A stretch of 64,000 nucleotides of DNA from Chloroflexota bacterium (GTDB lineage Bacteria; Chloroflexota; Dehalococcoidia; Tepidiformales; Tepidiformaceae), in NCBI GenBank assembly GCA_016191435.1, contig JACPOQ010000032.1:434001-498000 (forward strand), given 5' to 3'. The notes beneath the pieces were generated by a model. It ran no database searches. It saw nothing but the letters and a program-made list of their open reading frames with translations, and was not told the origin of the DNA. Numbering within the stretch: the stretch's first letter is position 1; every line of letters starts with the position of its first letter. Below are positions 25,366 through 34,845 of the stretch, piece after piece. A program made the position numbers and the translations under genes.

Positions 25366-26601
25366 CTAGGGAGCGCTCTGGAACTGGTAATCGGTGTACT
25401 GCCAGCCCGAGGTTGTGCGAGTCCACAAGCGGATGTAGATGGTGCCGCTGGTGGGCAGGCCGGAAACGGTCCGGGAGAGGCCGAGCCCCTGCGAGGCGCT
25501 ATACCGGTTGTTGCTGCCGACGCCAGTGGTGCCGACGTAGACCCAGTATTCGAGCCCGCCGGTCGCCGCGGTCCAGGCCATGGAAGCGACGCCGCCGCGG
25601 ATGGTGCTGCCCGCCGATGGCGTGATGAGCGCGGCCTTCGTGGAGGTTGGCGGCGGGGTGGCCGTGGCGGTGGGCGTCGCGCCGCCGCCACCGGAGGTCG
25701 CGGCGAGGAAGCTGTAGTCGTTGTATTGCCAGCCGCTGCTGGTGCGGGTCCAGAGGCGGAGCCAGACGGTGGAGCCGTTGGACGGAAGGTTGCTGACGCT
25801 GCGCGAGCGGTTCAGCCCCTGGCTGGCGTTGTAGATGTTCGTCCCACCCGAAGACGTACCGACGTACAGCCAGTACTCGAGGGCGCCGGAAGCGGCACTC
25901 CAACTGAAGGTGGCTGTGGAGCCGGGAAGCCGCGAACCGGGGGCCGGGCTGGTGATGGCGGCCTTGCTAGTGGCGCCCTGGGTCGCCGTCGCCGTCGCCG
26001 TCGCGGTGGCAGTTGCGGTCCCCGTTGCGGTTGCGGTTGCCGTTGCGGTTCCGCCGCCACCGCTGGTGCCGTCGAGGACGAGGCCGAAGTTCGTGACCCA
26101 ATACCAGGTGTAGGGCGACCCGGTGACCTGTTCGCGCCCGATGCCGATGGTCTTGTAGCTTGAGTTGAGCATGTTGGCGTTGTGCCCGGCCGAAGCCTTC
26201 CAGGCATCGAAGGCTTCCTGGGCGGTGTCCCACACGGTTCCAGCGGCGATGTTCTCGCCGGCGCCGCCGGGGTAGCCGCAGTTCTGGGCGCGCGTGGAGG
26301 GGTCGCGCCCGGCCGAGTCGGTGTGGCCGAAGTAGGCATTGACGCCCATGTCGCGGGCGAGCCAGGCGGCGGCGCGGTTCAGGTTTGTCGAAATCACCAG
26401 CGCCGGCAGCCCGTTGGCGGCGCGATGGTTGTTGATCAGCGTCAGGAACTGCGACTCCTGGCTATCGAGCGCCTCGGCGCCGCCGGTGCAGTTGGTGAGC
26501 GCATGCGCGGTCCCACTTCCTCCGCTGACCACCATGCCGCCCAGGAGCAGCGCCGCGACGAGCCCTAAGCCCATCGCCCACCTGTGAAACGATCGCGTCA
26601 T
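25366..26601 (-). CDS. Secreted CAP-domain (SCP/PR-1) protein with two C-terminal beta repeats
   Basis: 411 residues from ATG 26601 (GGGGAG upstream). Signal peptide to about residue 35 (ending TAHA), then a CAP domain (about 45-165) with FLTLINNHRAANGLPAL, YFGHTDSAGRDP, GENIA and SAGHNANMLNSSYKTIGIG, i.e. the conserved His/Glu cavity residues. A (Thr-Ala)n linker follows, then two homologous modules of about 85 residues, each with EYWLYVGT or EYWVYVGT and LRLWTRTSSGWQYNDY-type endings, separated by a Thr/Pro linker. CAP proteins act outside the cell; the modules may bind the wall or a polymer. Confidence 0.9.
   Translation of the reverse strand: MTRSFHRWAMGLGLVAALLLGGMVVSGGSGTAHALTNCTGGAEALDSQESQFLTLINNHRAANGLPALVISTNLNRAAAWLARDMGVNAYFGHTDSAGRDPSTRAQNCGYPGGAGENIAAGTVWDTAQEAFDAWKASAGHNANMLNSSYKTIGIGREQVTGSPYTWYWVTNFGLVLDGTSGGGGTATATATATGTATATATATATATQGATSKAAITSPAPGSRLPGSTATFSWSAASGALEYWLYVGTSSGGTNIYNASQGLNRSRSVSNLPSNGSTVWLRLWTRTSSGWQYNDYSFLAATSGGGGATPTATATPPPTSTKAALITPSAGSTIRGGVASMAWTAATGGLEYWVYVGTTGVGSNNRYSASQGLGLSRTVSGLPTSGTIYIRLWTRTTSGWQYTDYQFQSAP
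25977..26055. repeat. Low-complexity GCC/GTC-type hexamer repeat in the CAP gene
   Basis: Degenerate 6-base repeats coding (on the minus strand) for alternating Thr-Ala. They form the linker between the CAP domain and the first beta module and are prone to length change by slippage. Confidence 0.7.
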
Positions 26602-26915
26602 TTGTTCTCCCCGAGGCCGCCGATCTGGAAGGCGCCCCGCCATCCCATTCGACCGCGAACGGGCGTTCCAAAGTGCAGGGCTGAGTAACTCGAGCGCAAA
26701 ATCACGGACAGCCGCCGAATTGTTACGAAAACTGGTACTGCGGTTTACGTGCGGTTTGCGAGGCTAACGGGCGATCGTGGTACGACAGTCCTGGCGCACG
26801 GAGCCAGTAACAACCCCCAGATCAGCTTGCCGCTCATCAATCAGGGGGTTACTCTCGCCGGACGCCGCAACATAACAGAGTGCTGTGCGTTAAGCACGGC
26901 CGCCGAGGTGCCAGT
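26602..26915. promoter_or_regulatory. Divergent promoter region, CAP gene and LysM transglycosylase gene
   Basis: 314 bases without a gene, less GC-rich near 26690-26760. AACCCCC (26812-26818) can pair with GGGGGTT (26844-26850) over a 25-base loop in the leader of the plus-strand gene. No riboswitch class could be recognised here, although cell-wall LysM genes are often riboswitch-controlled in other phyla. Confidence 0.35.
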
Positions 26916-27932
26916 GTGAGCCTTCCGATCGGGAGAACCGCCGCCACCATTCGGACGCGCCTGTTCGTGGCAGCGCTGGGCGCAATCGCCGCGCTCTGGG
27001 CCGTCCCGGCGTTCGCGGCCGATACGCGTACCGTCGCCCCCGGGGAGTCGCTGAGCCAGATCGCCGACGAGCTTGGCGTGTCGGCGGAGGCGCTCGCCGC
27101 GGCCAACGGGATCGCGGACCCGGACCGCATCGTCGCCGGGCAGGTGTTGCGCGTACCCGGTGCGGCGATTGCGGCATCGGCTTCGACGGCGACGGAGCGC
27201 TTCTACGTGGTGGCGCCGGGGGACTCGCTCTCGGGCATTGCGCTCGCCAACGGGATTTCGACTCAGGCGTTGGCCGCGGCCAATGAGCTGAGCGACGAAG
27301 ACGCCATCATCATCGGGACGACGTTGGTCATCCCGGCGAGCGTCCCGCCGGCCGTCGCGCCGACGCGCACGTACACGGTCACGGCGGGGGATTCGCTTTC
27401 GGGCATTGCCGACCTGCTCGGCGTCGATACGGATGCGCTTGCAGCCGTGAACGATCTCACGGACCCCGGGTTGATCTTCGAAGGGCAGGTGCTCCAGTTG
27501 CCCGCCGGGAACAGTAATCCTTCCGGGCGGATAACAAGCGCGGAAGCGCGGCGGGCGGTGAGCGACGCGGCGCTCGAATTCGGACTCGACCCGGCGCTGC
27601 TGCTGGCGATCGCCTGGCAGGAGAGCGGCTGGCAAATGCAAGTCGTGAGTTCGGTGGGCGCGGTGGGAATCATGCAGCTGCTTCCGTCGACGGCGCTCTG
27701 GGCGATCGACTTCCTGGTGACGGGCGGCCGGTCGTGGGAGTACAACCCCGTGGACAATGCCCGCGTTGGGGCGGCGGTGTTCCGGGATCTCCTCGACCAG
27801 GCGGACGGCGATACGGAGCTCGCCATCGGCGCGTACTACCAGGGTTGGGGGAGCATCCACCGCTATGGGTGGTACGACGAGACGCGCCAGTACGTGGCGA
27901 ACGTGCTCGCGCTGGCGGACCAGTTCCGGTAG
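26916..27932 (+). CDS. Secreted LysM and lytic transglycosylase (SLT) protein
   Basis: 338 residues from GTG 26916, with GAGG 7 bases upstream and a signal peptide to AFAAD. Three LysM domains follow (about 36-80, 92-140, 150-196), each with the PGESLSQIAD / PGDSLSGIA / AGDSLSGIAD opening, which bind peptidoglycan. The C-terminal 120 residues are a goose-lysozyme-like SLT domain: LLLAIAWQESGWQ holds the catalytic Glu, and SSVGAVGIMQLLPSTA and YYQGWGSI are conserved. It cleaves or remodels peptidoglycan. Confidence 0.92.
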   Translation: MSLPIGRTAATIRTRLFVAALGAIAALWAVPAFAADTRTVAPGESLSQIADELGVSAEALAAANGIADPDRIVAGQVLRVPGAAIAASASTATERFYVVAPGDSLSGIALANGISTQALAAANELSDEDAIIIGTTLVIPASVPPAVAPTRTYTVTAGDSLSGIADLLGVDTDALAAVNDLTDPGLIFEGQVLQLPAGNSNPSGRITSAEARRAVSDAALEFGLDPALLLAIAWQESGWQMQVVSSVGAVGIMQLLPSTALWAIDFLVTGGRSWEYNPVDNARVGAAVFRDLLDQADGDTELAIGAYYQGWGSIHRYGWYDETRQYVANVLALADQFR

Positions 27933-27969
27933 CGGCCCGGCTCAGCTCGCGAGGAAGCGGGGGACGGTG

Positions 27970-28203
27970 TCAGCGGGTGTCGGGGCCGGGGTCCGTGACT
28001 TCGGGCCCGATGAGCCCATTCTTCGCGGAGTAGCGTTCGACCAGTACGATGAGGACGAAGAATGGCACGAAGGCGGCGGCCGAGACGGCGGCCCACCACG
28101 ACGGGATGATGGCCAGCAGGATCGCCGCGGCGGCGGTGAAGCCCATGCCGATAATGGAGAGGATGCGCCCGGCGAGGACATAGGGCGTGACGGGGGTATT
28201 CAT
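27970..28203 (-). CDS. Small two-helix membrane protein
   Basis: 77 residues from ATG 28203 (a GTG at 28224 is an alternative). Two hydrophobic helices, about 9-31 and 36-56 (VSAAAFVPFFVLIVLVER), and a short Asp/Pro-rich tail. Unknown function. It is convergent with the LysM gene and lies downstream of the response regulator in the same direction, 40 bases away. Confidence 0.6.
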   Translation of the reverse strand: MNTPVTPYVLAGRILSIIGMGFTAAAAILLAIIPSWWAAVSAAAFVPFFVLIVLVERYSAKNGLIGPEVTDPGPDTR

Positions 28204-28242
28204 CTCCCGTGATCTTGCCCGCACCGGGGTCCGGCGTCTATA

Positions 28243-28974
28243 TCAGGTGGTGGCGACGGGCTCCTCCATCGCCGCGGGCTTGGCCGCGGGCTCCGCATCG
28301 AACATGTAGCCGATGCCCTGGAGCGTCTTGATGATGACGGGATTGCCGGGCTCGGGCTCGAGCTTGTGGCGCAGCCGCGAGACCCAGACGCGCAGGTACT
28401 GGAGGTCGTCGCGGTACTCCGGGCCCCAGACTTTGCTGAGCAGCTCGGCATTGAGGATGACTTTGCCGGCGTTGGCGGCCAGGTGCTGGAGCAGCAGCCA
28501 TTCGGTGCGGGTGACCGAGACCAGTTCGCCATCACGCTTGACGAGGCGGCGGGTGAGGTCGATTTCGACATTCGCGGCGCGCACGACGCGCTCGGCATCG
28601 TGGCCGCTGGTACGGCGGAGCACGGCACGGATGCGGGCACCGAGCTCTTCGAGGCTGAAGGGCTTGACGATGTAGTCATCGGCGCCGAGCTCCAGCCCGC
28701 GGACTTTGTCGGCATCTTTGTCCTTGGCGGTGACGAGAATGATCGGGGTGTTGGTGCGCTCGCGGATGCGGCGCATGACCTCGATACCGGTGAGCTCGGG
28801 CATGACGACGTCCAGGAGGACCACGTCCGGGCGGCGTTCTTCGACGATGCGCAACCCTTCTTCGCCGTTCGAAGCGGTCATGACGCGGAAGCCCTGGGCG
28901 GTGAGTTCGAGCTTCATCAAGCGCAGGATGCCGGCTTCATCATCGACAGCTAACAACAGTGGTTCGGTGCTCAT
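28243..28974 (-). CDS. OmpR-family response regulator
   Basis: 243 residues. Receiver with LLLAVDDE, phospho-Asp in DVVLLDVVMPELTG, the Thr of IILVTAKDKDADKV and the Lys of DDYIVKPFSLEELGARI. The winged helix has VTRTEWLLLQHLAANAGKVI, YLRVWVSRLRHKLEPE and GIGYMF. The C-terminus carries an extra Ala/Pro-rich tail. Its start overlaps the kinase stop region by four bases with the kinase upstream, so the two form one signalling pair. Confidence 0.94.
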   Translation of the reverse strand: MSTEPLLLAVDDEAGILRLMKLELTAQGFRVMTASNGEEGLRIVEERRPDVVLLDVVMPELTGIEVMRRIRERTNTPIILVTAKDKDADKVRGLELGADDYIVKPFSLEELGARIRAVLRRTSGHDAERVVRAANVEIDLTRRLVKRDGELVSVTRTEWLLLQHLAANAGKVILNAELLSKVWGPEYRDDLQYLRVWVSRLRHKLEPEPGNPVIIKTLQGIGYMFDAEPAAKPAAMEEPVATT

Positions 28975-31157
28975 GCGTCAACCTCCTCGTAGACGGGCAG
29001 AGTAAATGTGACTTCGAGGCCGCCGCCCTCGCGGGGTTGCGCCCAGATGTGGCCACTCATCGCTTCTAACAGCCGGCGGCAAAGCGCGAGGCCCACGCCG
29101 GAACCGCCGATGAGCCTGGCGGTGCGTTCGGAGCGGTAGAACCGCTGGAAGATCATCTCCGCTTCGTCGGCGGCAATGCCGACGCCGCGGTCTTTTACAG
29201 TCACGGCCGCCTCCGCACCCTCACGCCGCAAGGTAACTTCGATTGGCGGGCCGGCGGGACTGTATTTGTCGGCGTTGCTGAGCAGGTTGCGGACAATCTG
29301 CTCGAGGTATGTCGCTTCGGCGCAGAGCGGTGGGATTTCGCCCTGGGTGGTAATGATGACCTTGCGGTCCGGTCGGCGGCGGTTGAACGCCTCAACCACC
29401 CGCTCGACGAGCCGTTGGGCGAGCACGGGCTCGAGCGACACCTCCTCGGTGAAATCGAGGTGCGCCATGGCGAGCAGGTTCTCCACCATCCGGAAGAGCC
29501 GGTCGGATTCCTGCTCGATGTCGCTGATGATGGAGTCTTTCGCGGACTCTTCGAGTTGGCCCGAACGCGCGCGGAGGATCCGCGCCCCACCGTTGATGAC
29601 AGTGAGGGGCGTCCGGAGCTCGTGGGACATCATGCCGAGGAACTCGTCCTTGGCATCGTTCGCGCGGCGCAGGGCATCGTTCGTCTCCAGGAGCCGGGCT
29701 TCGATCTCCTGGGCCGACGCATACAGCCGGCCGTTATCGATGGAAAGGGCGGCCCGGCGCCCGAGCTGCCGGCCGATGTCGTAATCGGTTTCGTCGAAGT
29801 GCCTGCCACTATCGGAACTGATGAACGAAAGCGCGCCGAACGTGCGGCCGTGGGCCACCAACGGGACGATGATCGCGGAGACGGGCGCCATCTTGCGCAA
29901 GGCGGCAAGGTGCCATTCGTCACGCGCGCCGGCCTGCAGCATCTCATCGGTGACGACGGGGAAGAACTGCGGCTCGCCGCGGATGAGGCGGCGCAGTTCG
30001 TCGCTATCGGGCCGCTCGGGGGGCGGGTAGCGGCGGCGAAGCTCCTCCGCCACCGCCGCTTTCTCGGGGTTCACGTGGGCAAGCACGGGACGCCGGAGGG
30101 TGCCATCGGGCTCGATCAGGTCCACCGTGCAGATGTCGGCGAAGCGAGGGACGATGAGCCTCCCGAAATTGGCGAGCGCCTCGTCGAGGTCCAGCGATGT
30201 GGAGAGCTCGGTGCCCGCATCGGCGAGGAGCTGGAGCGCGTCGTTCGCGCGCTGCGCGCCGCTATAGAGTCGCGCGTTATCCAGCGCAAGGGCGCCGCGG
30301 TTGGCGAATTCCGTGGCGATGGCGAGATCCCTCCCGGTGAAGGGCGCGCTCCCCTCGCCGCGCACCAGCATCAGCGCGCCGGCCGTGCGGTCCCGGGCAA
30401 TGAGGGGCGCCACGATGGCGGAACGTGCGCCGGCGGTCACAATCGCCTGGTAATGTGCTTCGCTGCGCGCGCTCCGGCGCAGATCTCCGTCGGCAAGGTT
30501 GGCCAGCAGCACCGGCTTGCCGGTCTTTAGCACCGGTGCGACGGACCTCAGGAACTTCGGCTCGCCTTCGCGGAATGCCATCACGTTCGCGATTTTCGCC
30601 AGTTGTGATGGGTCACGATGGGCGAAGCGGATCAGTCCGGGCCCCTCCGCGAGATCCTCCGTCATGGTCACGGCGCTCCAGTCAGCGAAGCCCGCCACGG
30701 CCTGGTCGGCGAGCGTTTGCAGGGCGGCCGGGTAGTCGAGCGAGGCGGAAAGCCTGCTCCCGGCATCGGCGAGGAAGCGCACGGACCACTCCGCCTCGCG
30801 GCGCTCGGTGATATCGATGCAGGAACCGATGTAGCCATCGAACTCGCCCGCAGCGTTGTAGTGCGGCGCGCCGCGGTCCAGCAGCCAGCGGTAGGAACCG
30901 CTGTTGTGGCGCAGGCGGTACTCCATTTCGAAGGGTTTCCGTTCGGCGAACGAACCGAGATAGATCGCCAGGCAAGCGTCGAGGTCCTCGGGATGGACGC
31001 CTTCAGCCCAGCCGTCGCCGATCTCGGCGGCGAGGGACTTGCCGGTGAAATCGAGCCATTGCTGATTGAAGAAGGTGCATGCCGTAGTCGCGTCGGCTAC
31101 CCATATTAGTACGGGCGCCGCGTTGGCCATGGTCCGGAATCCCGGTTCGGTGGGCAC
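28971..31157 (-). CDS. PAS-GAF-GAF sensor histidine kinase
   Basis: 728 residues from GTG 31157, selected because GGAGG lies 5 bases upstream and the product starts just ahead of the PAS domain; a longer frame exists but its extra part looks non-coding. Domains: PAS (about 4-120, with FEMEYRLRHNSGSYRWLLD and ITERREAE), GAF (about 127-297), GAF (about 307-477), a helical linker, HisKA with SHELRTPLTVI (H512), HATPase_c with LLSNADKYSPAG, DRGVGIAADE and GGSGVGLAL. No membrane helix, so it is a cytoplasmic sensor. The ligand is unknown; chromophore Cys is not obvious. Confidence 0.92.
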   Translation of the reverse strand: MPTEPGFRTMANAAPVLIWVADATTACTFFNQQWLDFTGKSLAAEIGDGWAEGVHPEDLDACLAIYLGSFAERKPFEMEYRLRHNSGSYRWLLDRGAPHYNAAGEFDGYIGSCIDITERREAEWSVRFLADAGSRLSASLDYPAALQTLADQAVAGFADWSAVTMTEDLAEGPGLIRFAHRDPSQLAKIANVMAFREGEPKFLRSVAPVLKTGKPVLLANLADGDLRRSARSEAHYQAIVTAGARSAIVAPLIARDRTAGALMLVRGEGSAPFTGRDLAIATEFANRGALALDNARLYSGAQRANDALQLLADAGTELSTSLDLDEALANFGRLIVPRFADICTVDLIEPDGTLRRPVLAHVNPEKAAVAEELRRRYPPPERPDSDELRRLIRGEPQFFPVVTDEMLQAGARDEWHLAALRKMAPVSAIIVPLVAHGRTFGALSFISSDSGRHFDETDYDIGRQLGRRAALSIDNGRLYASAQEIEARLLETNDALRRANDAKDEFLGMMSHELRTPLTVINGGARILRARSGQLEESAKDSIISDIEQESDRLFRMVENLLAMAHLDFTEEVSLEPVLAQRLVERVVEAFNRRRPDRKVIITTQGEIPPLCAEATYLEQIVRNLLSNADKYSPAGPPIEVTLRREGAEAAVTVKDRGVGIAADEAEMIFQRFYRSERTARLIGGSGVGLALCRRLLEAMSGHIWAQPREGGGLEVTFTLPVYEEVDA

Positions 31158-31556
31158 AAACCCCTCCTCGAATGCTGCCCTGATGGTAACGTGCGGCGGT
31201 GCGCCCCGCATCGGGGCGGGGGTTTCGCCGCCACCGTTCCACGGATGCCCGTCGAGCGCCGGGCCGGGGCGTGGCGACTCGGTGGCGGCGGGCCGCCACC
31301 GGGCGCGGGATTTGCGGTTGCGTATCGGCAACGTCGTGATCCGAATCTCCCTAACATTCACGGCGGCTGATAGGTGGTTGCAAGCCGTGAAATAGGGTCC
31401 GCGCCGCTTCTTCGAAGGTAGCTCAGATTCGACGCGAGCGGGCCCGCAACCGTCACCTTAAGGGGTGATCCTTCCGGCCAAGTAACGCCGGCTGTTACAC
31501 ATATTGCGGAGCCATAACAGCCGCATGCCGGGCTCGTGCTCGAACCTCGCCTTTTC

Positions 31557-32588
31557 TCAGCGCGATGCACCGAGCGGGGGCGCCGCGGCGGCACGCAAGC
31601 CGGATTCGAGCGCGAGGTGCACGCGGCCACCGGTGAGGTGGTCGCCCGCGAAGCAGAGCCCGTGGGATTCGGCGGCTGCGAGGCCCGTGGCGCCGGACAA
31701 GGTTTCGGGCAGCGCCTCCCGCCAGCGCTCGATTTCGACCCAGTCCGGCGCAATGTCTTGCCCGAGCAGTCGCCTGGCTTCGCGAACGGCGCCGGCTGCG
31801 ACATCGGCGCCGGGGAGGTTCATGCGTTCGGCGCTCCAGGGTGCAGCCATCTGCGCGACAATCACGGCGCGCCCGGCCGGCACGTAGCCGGGCTTGTCGT
31901 GTTCGAACGCGAGCCAGCTGATGGCGTGGCGGCGGTCGGCGTTCACCAGCGCGTAGTAAGGCCGTTCCGGGAGCGCGGCCGCGGCCAGCCCGAGCGCCAC
32001 GGAGATGATCGGGCGGTATGCCGCCGCGTCGAGTGCGGCAGTCACGGCCCCGGCGGCGCCGGCATGCAGGCTGCTCCGACGGACGAGCCCTGCCGCGGCG
32101 GCTGCGGGCACCGTGATGATGACGGTGGTGAAGGCCGCCACGGAATCGTGTGCCACGACGTCCCATCCTGTTGCGGTGCGGCGCAGCGCCTGGACCGGCG
32201 ATGCGGTCTCGATGCGCGCGCCGGAGGCGGCGGCGAGGCGCTCACAGAGCGTTTGCAGCCCTGAGCGGTAGACCCACTTGGGTTGCGCGTTCTGCGCAGG
32301 ATCGCCGGGCGCGATGATGCCGGCGGCATCGAAGGTCCACACCTCGCGGCCGATATCGGCGAGCCCGTCGCGCGGGAGGTCCTCCAGGATGGCGCGGGCG
32401 GCGCCGGGCGTATCGGTCTTGAGGTACTGGGCGCCCTGGTCGAAGCGGCAGCCATCGCGGACGCGGGTGGCGAGGCGGCCGCCGAGCGCGGCCGCGGCTT
32501 CGAACAGGACGACTTCGGCGCCAGAGGTACGCAGTCCCCAGGCCGCCGCGCAGCCGCTCACGCCACCGCCGATGATCGCGACGCGCAT
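31557..32588 (-). CDS. FAD-dependent amine oxidase-like protein (renalase family)
   Basis: 343 residues from ATG 32588 (ATG at 32600 or 32597 also possible). It opens with the dinucleotide-binding MRVAIIGGGVSGCAAAWGLR and continues with VVLFEAAAALGGRLATR, FDQGAQYLKTDT and a C-terminal FAGDHLTGGRVHLALESGLR, the second FAD motif. This matches the small NAD(P)/FAD oxidoreductases related to renalase. The substrate is unknown. It is divergent from tRNA-Pro. Confidence 0.88.
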   Translation of the reverse strand: MRVAIIGGGVSGCAAAWGLRTSGAEVVLFEAAAALGGRLATRVRDGCRFDQGAQYLKTDTPGAARAILEDLPRDGLADIGREVWTFDAAGIIAPGDPAQNAQPKWVYRSGLQTLCERLAAASGARIETASPVQALRRTATGWDVVAHDSVAAFTTVIITVPAAAAAGLVRRSSLHAGAAGAVTAALDAAAYRPIISVALGLAAAALPERPYYALVNADRRHAISWLAFEHDKPGYVPAGRAVIVAQMAAPWSAERMNLPGADVAAGAVREARRLLGQDIAPDWVEIERWREALPETLSGATGLAAAESHGLCFAGDHLTGGRVHLALESGLRAAAAPPLGASR

Positions 32589-32700
32589 GCCCGCCATCAT
32601 GCACTGGTGTGGACGCATGGCAAGTGGCCAGCAGCTTTGACCGCGACCCCCGTTCGCCCGTACGCTCAGATGCGCCGCGGCGAAAAGCGCGCGGCCAGGT

Positions 32701-32777
<77 letters not shown>

Positions 32778-32848
32778 ACGCTCGCACCGATCCCGCTCTC
32801 TGGAGGCATGTCGCCAGCCGCTCGCCGCGGTGCGCGGCGAACGAACGT

Positions 32849-33697
32849 ATGGCCGAACCGCTCGATGACCCACGGGAGCAGATCGCGCGGCTGGCGCGGC
32901 TGCTCGATGTCCAGCCCGCCGGGCCTGGCAAGTTCCGGGCGCCGGTCGACCAGGAGGAAGGCCGGTTGTTCGGCGGGCTCGTGCTGGCGCAGGCCGTGAT
33001 GGCAGCCGGCCGCGACGGCGTCAAAGGCAACATCCATTCGATGCACGCCTATTTCTTGCGGGCGGGAAGACCGGCGCGCGACATCGACTACGGCGTAGAA
33101 CGCGTGCGCGAGGGGCGCAACTTCACCACCCGCCGCGTGACGGCGGTCCAGGACGGCGACGTGATCTTCGAGGCGACGGTCGGTTTCGTCCTGCCGGAGG
33201 AGGGGCTTTCGTACCAGGAGCAGATGCCGGCGGACGTCCCCGACCCGGAAGGGCAGCCGGCGTGGTGGGAATCGCTTCCCCAGCCGTCCAATCCTCCGGC
33301 GCGGCGGACACGCTGGTTCAACCCGATCGACATTCGCACGGCGGGCAAGCACCCGCGGGTCGAAGGATTGCCGCACCGGAGCGTATGGGCGCGGCCGGCA
33401 GCGCCGCTTCCGGAGGACCCGCTAGTGCATGCTGCCGCAATCGCCTACGCGAGCGACAGTGGCATGGTGGCCACGGTCGCCACGATGTTCGGTGTCTGGG
33501 CGCCGGGGACGTCCACCGCGAGCCTGGACCACGCCATCTGGTGGCACCACCCGCCGCGCTTCGACGACTGGCTGCTCTACGCCACCGATAGCCCGGTGGC
33601 GAATGCGGCGCGCGCGCTCATCTGGGGCGGGATGTATTCGCGCGATGGCGTGCGCGTGGCGAGCGTCGCGCAGGAAGGGCTCTTCCGCAAAGGCTGA
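32849..33697 (+). CDS. tesB: Acyl-CoA thioesterase II (TesB-like)
   Basis: 282 residues from ATG 32849. Double hot-dog thioesterase: RLFGGLVLAQAVMAAGR with IHSMHAYFLRAGRP in the first half, then VRVASVAQEGLFR at the end. The catalytic triad of TesB (Asp, Thr/Ser, Gln) maps to LDHAIWWHH (Asp), the LATDSP-like YATDSPVA segment and VAQEGL (Gln). It hydrolyses acyl-CoA to free acid and CoA in the cytoplasm. It follows tRNA-Pro by 71 bases. Confidence 0.92.
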   Translation: MAEPLDDPREQIARLARLLDVQPAGPGKFRAPVDQEEGRLFGGLVLAQAVMAAGRDGVKGNIHSMHAYFLRAGRPARDIDYGVERVREGRNFTTRRVTAVQDGDVIFEATVGFVLPEEGLSYQEQMPADVPDPEGQPAWWESLPQPSNPPARRTRWFNPIDIRTAGKHPRVEGLPHRSVWARPAAPLPEDPLVHAAAIAYASDSGMVATVATMFGVWAPGTSTASLDHAIWWHHPPRFDDWLLYATDSPVANAARALIWGGMYSRDGVRVASVAQEGLFRKG

Positions 33698-33700
33698 GGA

Positions 33701-34582
33701 TCAGGATGCGGGATCGGCCGGGAGTGGCGCCGGCGGCAGCGAGAACGGCACGGGGTAGAGGAACACGGGCTGATCCCCGGCGGTGGGCACCGTCATCACG
33801 GGGTAGCCGGCGTAGCCACCATCGTCAAAGGCGAACGCGGAGGACGGAGTGGAGGCAGCAGCGGCGGGAGGTTCGGGCCGCGGCGTCAGATTATCTGCCA
33901 ACGGCGGCAGAGCTTCGAGCAGCAGGGCGCGTTCCGTCTGTGCGGCCATGCGCCGGATGGCGGCGTAACCGGCGGCCATGGCGCCGGCAATGCCGAGCGC
34001 GGCGATACCTTCGAGCGCGGCGTTCGTGCGGTCGAAGCGTTCGAAATCGGCGGCCATCTGCGCGCCGCGGACCCGGTCGTCAGTGGCGGCGAGCGCCTGG
34101 AGCGCGCGGACACTCGCCGTCGCCTGGCGCGCGCCGGAGTTCCTGGCGCCGTCCGTCGTGACGTTCGGGGCGAGCCGGAGTTCGCCGCGGAGCGCGGCGA
34201 TGGTGGGAAGCGCGTATTGGGCGCGCCACGTTTGGTAGGCGTTGCGGGCGGCCGCGAGCTCGCTGGCTTCGCCCGGGAGTGGGGGCATCGCGTCGAAGCG
34301 GCCCAAGGCGGCATCAAGGCTGGCGAGCCGGAAACCGAGCTCGCCGGAACCGCCCGGCTCCGAAGACTGGAGCGCATCCTGGAGATCGAGGACGCCGGGG
34401 CTCAGCTGCTGCAATGCAGCGCGGGCGACGACGTGCCGTGACAGGGCGAGGTCGTAGCGGCGCTGGGCGGCTGTGCCCGCGGCGGTGGTACCGCCAATGA
34501 CGACACCGAACGCGGCCAGGCTCAAGAGCAGCCAGGGTGCGGACGCTGCCGCTATTTCGCGCTTCCATCGGGTGGCGCTCAC
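33701..34582 (-). CDS. Membrane protein with extracytoplasmic helical domain, unknown function
   Basis: 293 residues from GTG 34582. An N-terminal helix (about 14-38, PWLLLSLAAFGVVIGGTTAA) and a second at about 190-208 (GIAALGIAGAMAAGYAAI) bracket a 150-residue domain that is largely alpha-helical, as in four-helix-bundle sensor domains. After the second helix is a 60-residue Pro/Ala-rich cytoplasmic tail with no kinase or methyl-accepting part. It could be a stripped-down sensor. Convergent with tesB with only 3 bases between stops. Confidence 0.6.
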   Translation of the reverse strand: MSATRWKREIAAASAPWLLLSLAAFGVVIGGTTAAGTAAQRRYDLALSRHVVARAALQQLSPGVLDLQDALQSSEPGGSGELGFRLASLDAALGRFDAMPPLPGEASELAAARNAYQTWRAQYALPTIAALRGELRLAPNVTTDGARNSGARQATASVRALQALAATDDRVRGAQMAADFERFDRTNAALEGIAALGIAGAMAAGYAAIRRMAAQTERALLLEALPPLADNLTPRPEPPAAAASTPSSAFAFDDGGYAGYPVMTVPTAGDQPVFLYPVPFSLPPAPLPADPAS

Positions 34583-34845
34583 GCGCTCACGATACCCCTA
34601 CATTCGCGAATCACGCTAGTGAGTCAGATCGCTAATCCCATATCGAATCGGGCGGGCGCGACCGGCGAGAGGCCGTTGCTGAGCAGGGCCTGCTCGAAGC
34701 GTGCGAGCTTTTCCGGGTTGCGGACCGGGAGCAGAGCGGACCGGGCTCCGCGACAAGGACGGACGCGAATCGCTTACCGAACCACACTGCCACGGCCGGC
34801 ACGCCATTCGCTTCGACCAGCGGTCGTGCTCGTGGACGGCGGGCT

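Noticed and set aside
25977..26055. CRISPR-like or regulatory repeat array
   Set aside because: Short degenerate hexamers within a coding frame for a Thr-Ala linker; no spacers.
26602..26915. c-di-AMP riboswitch before the LysM-transglycosylase gene
   Set aside because: Such genes are often riboswitch-controlled, but I could not match the conserved core; only a weak 7-bp stem is present.
31158..31361. Longer N-terminus for the PAS-GAF kinase
   Set aside because: The extra 68 residues are Arg/Pro-rich, and GTG 31157 has a strong GGAGG at 5 bases just before the PAS domain.
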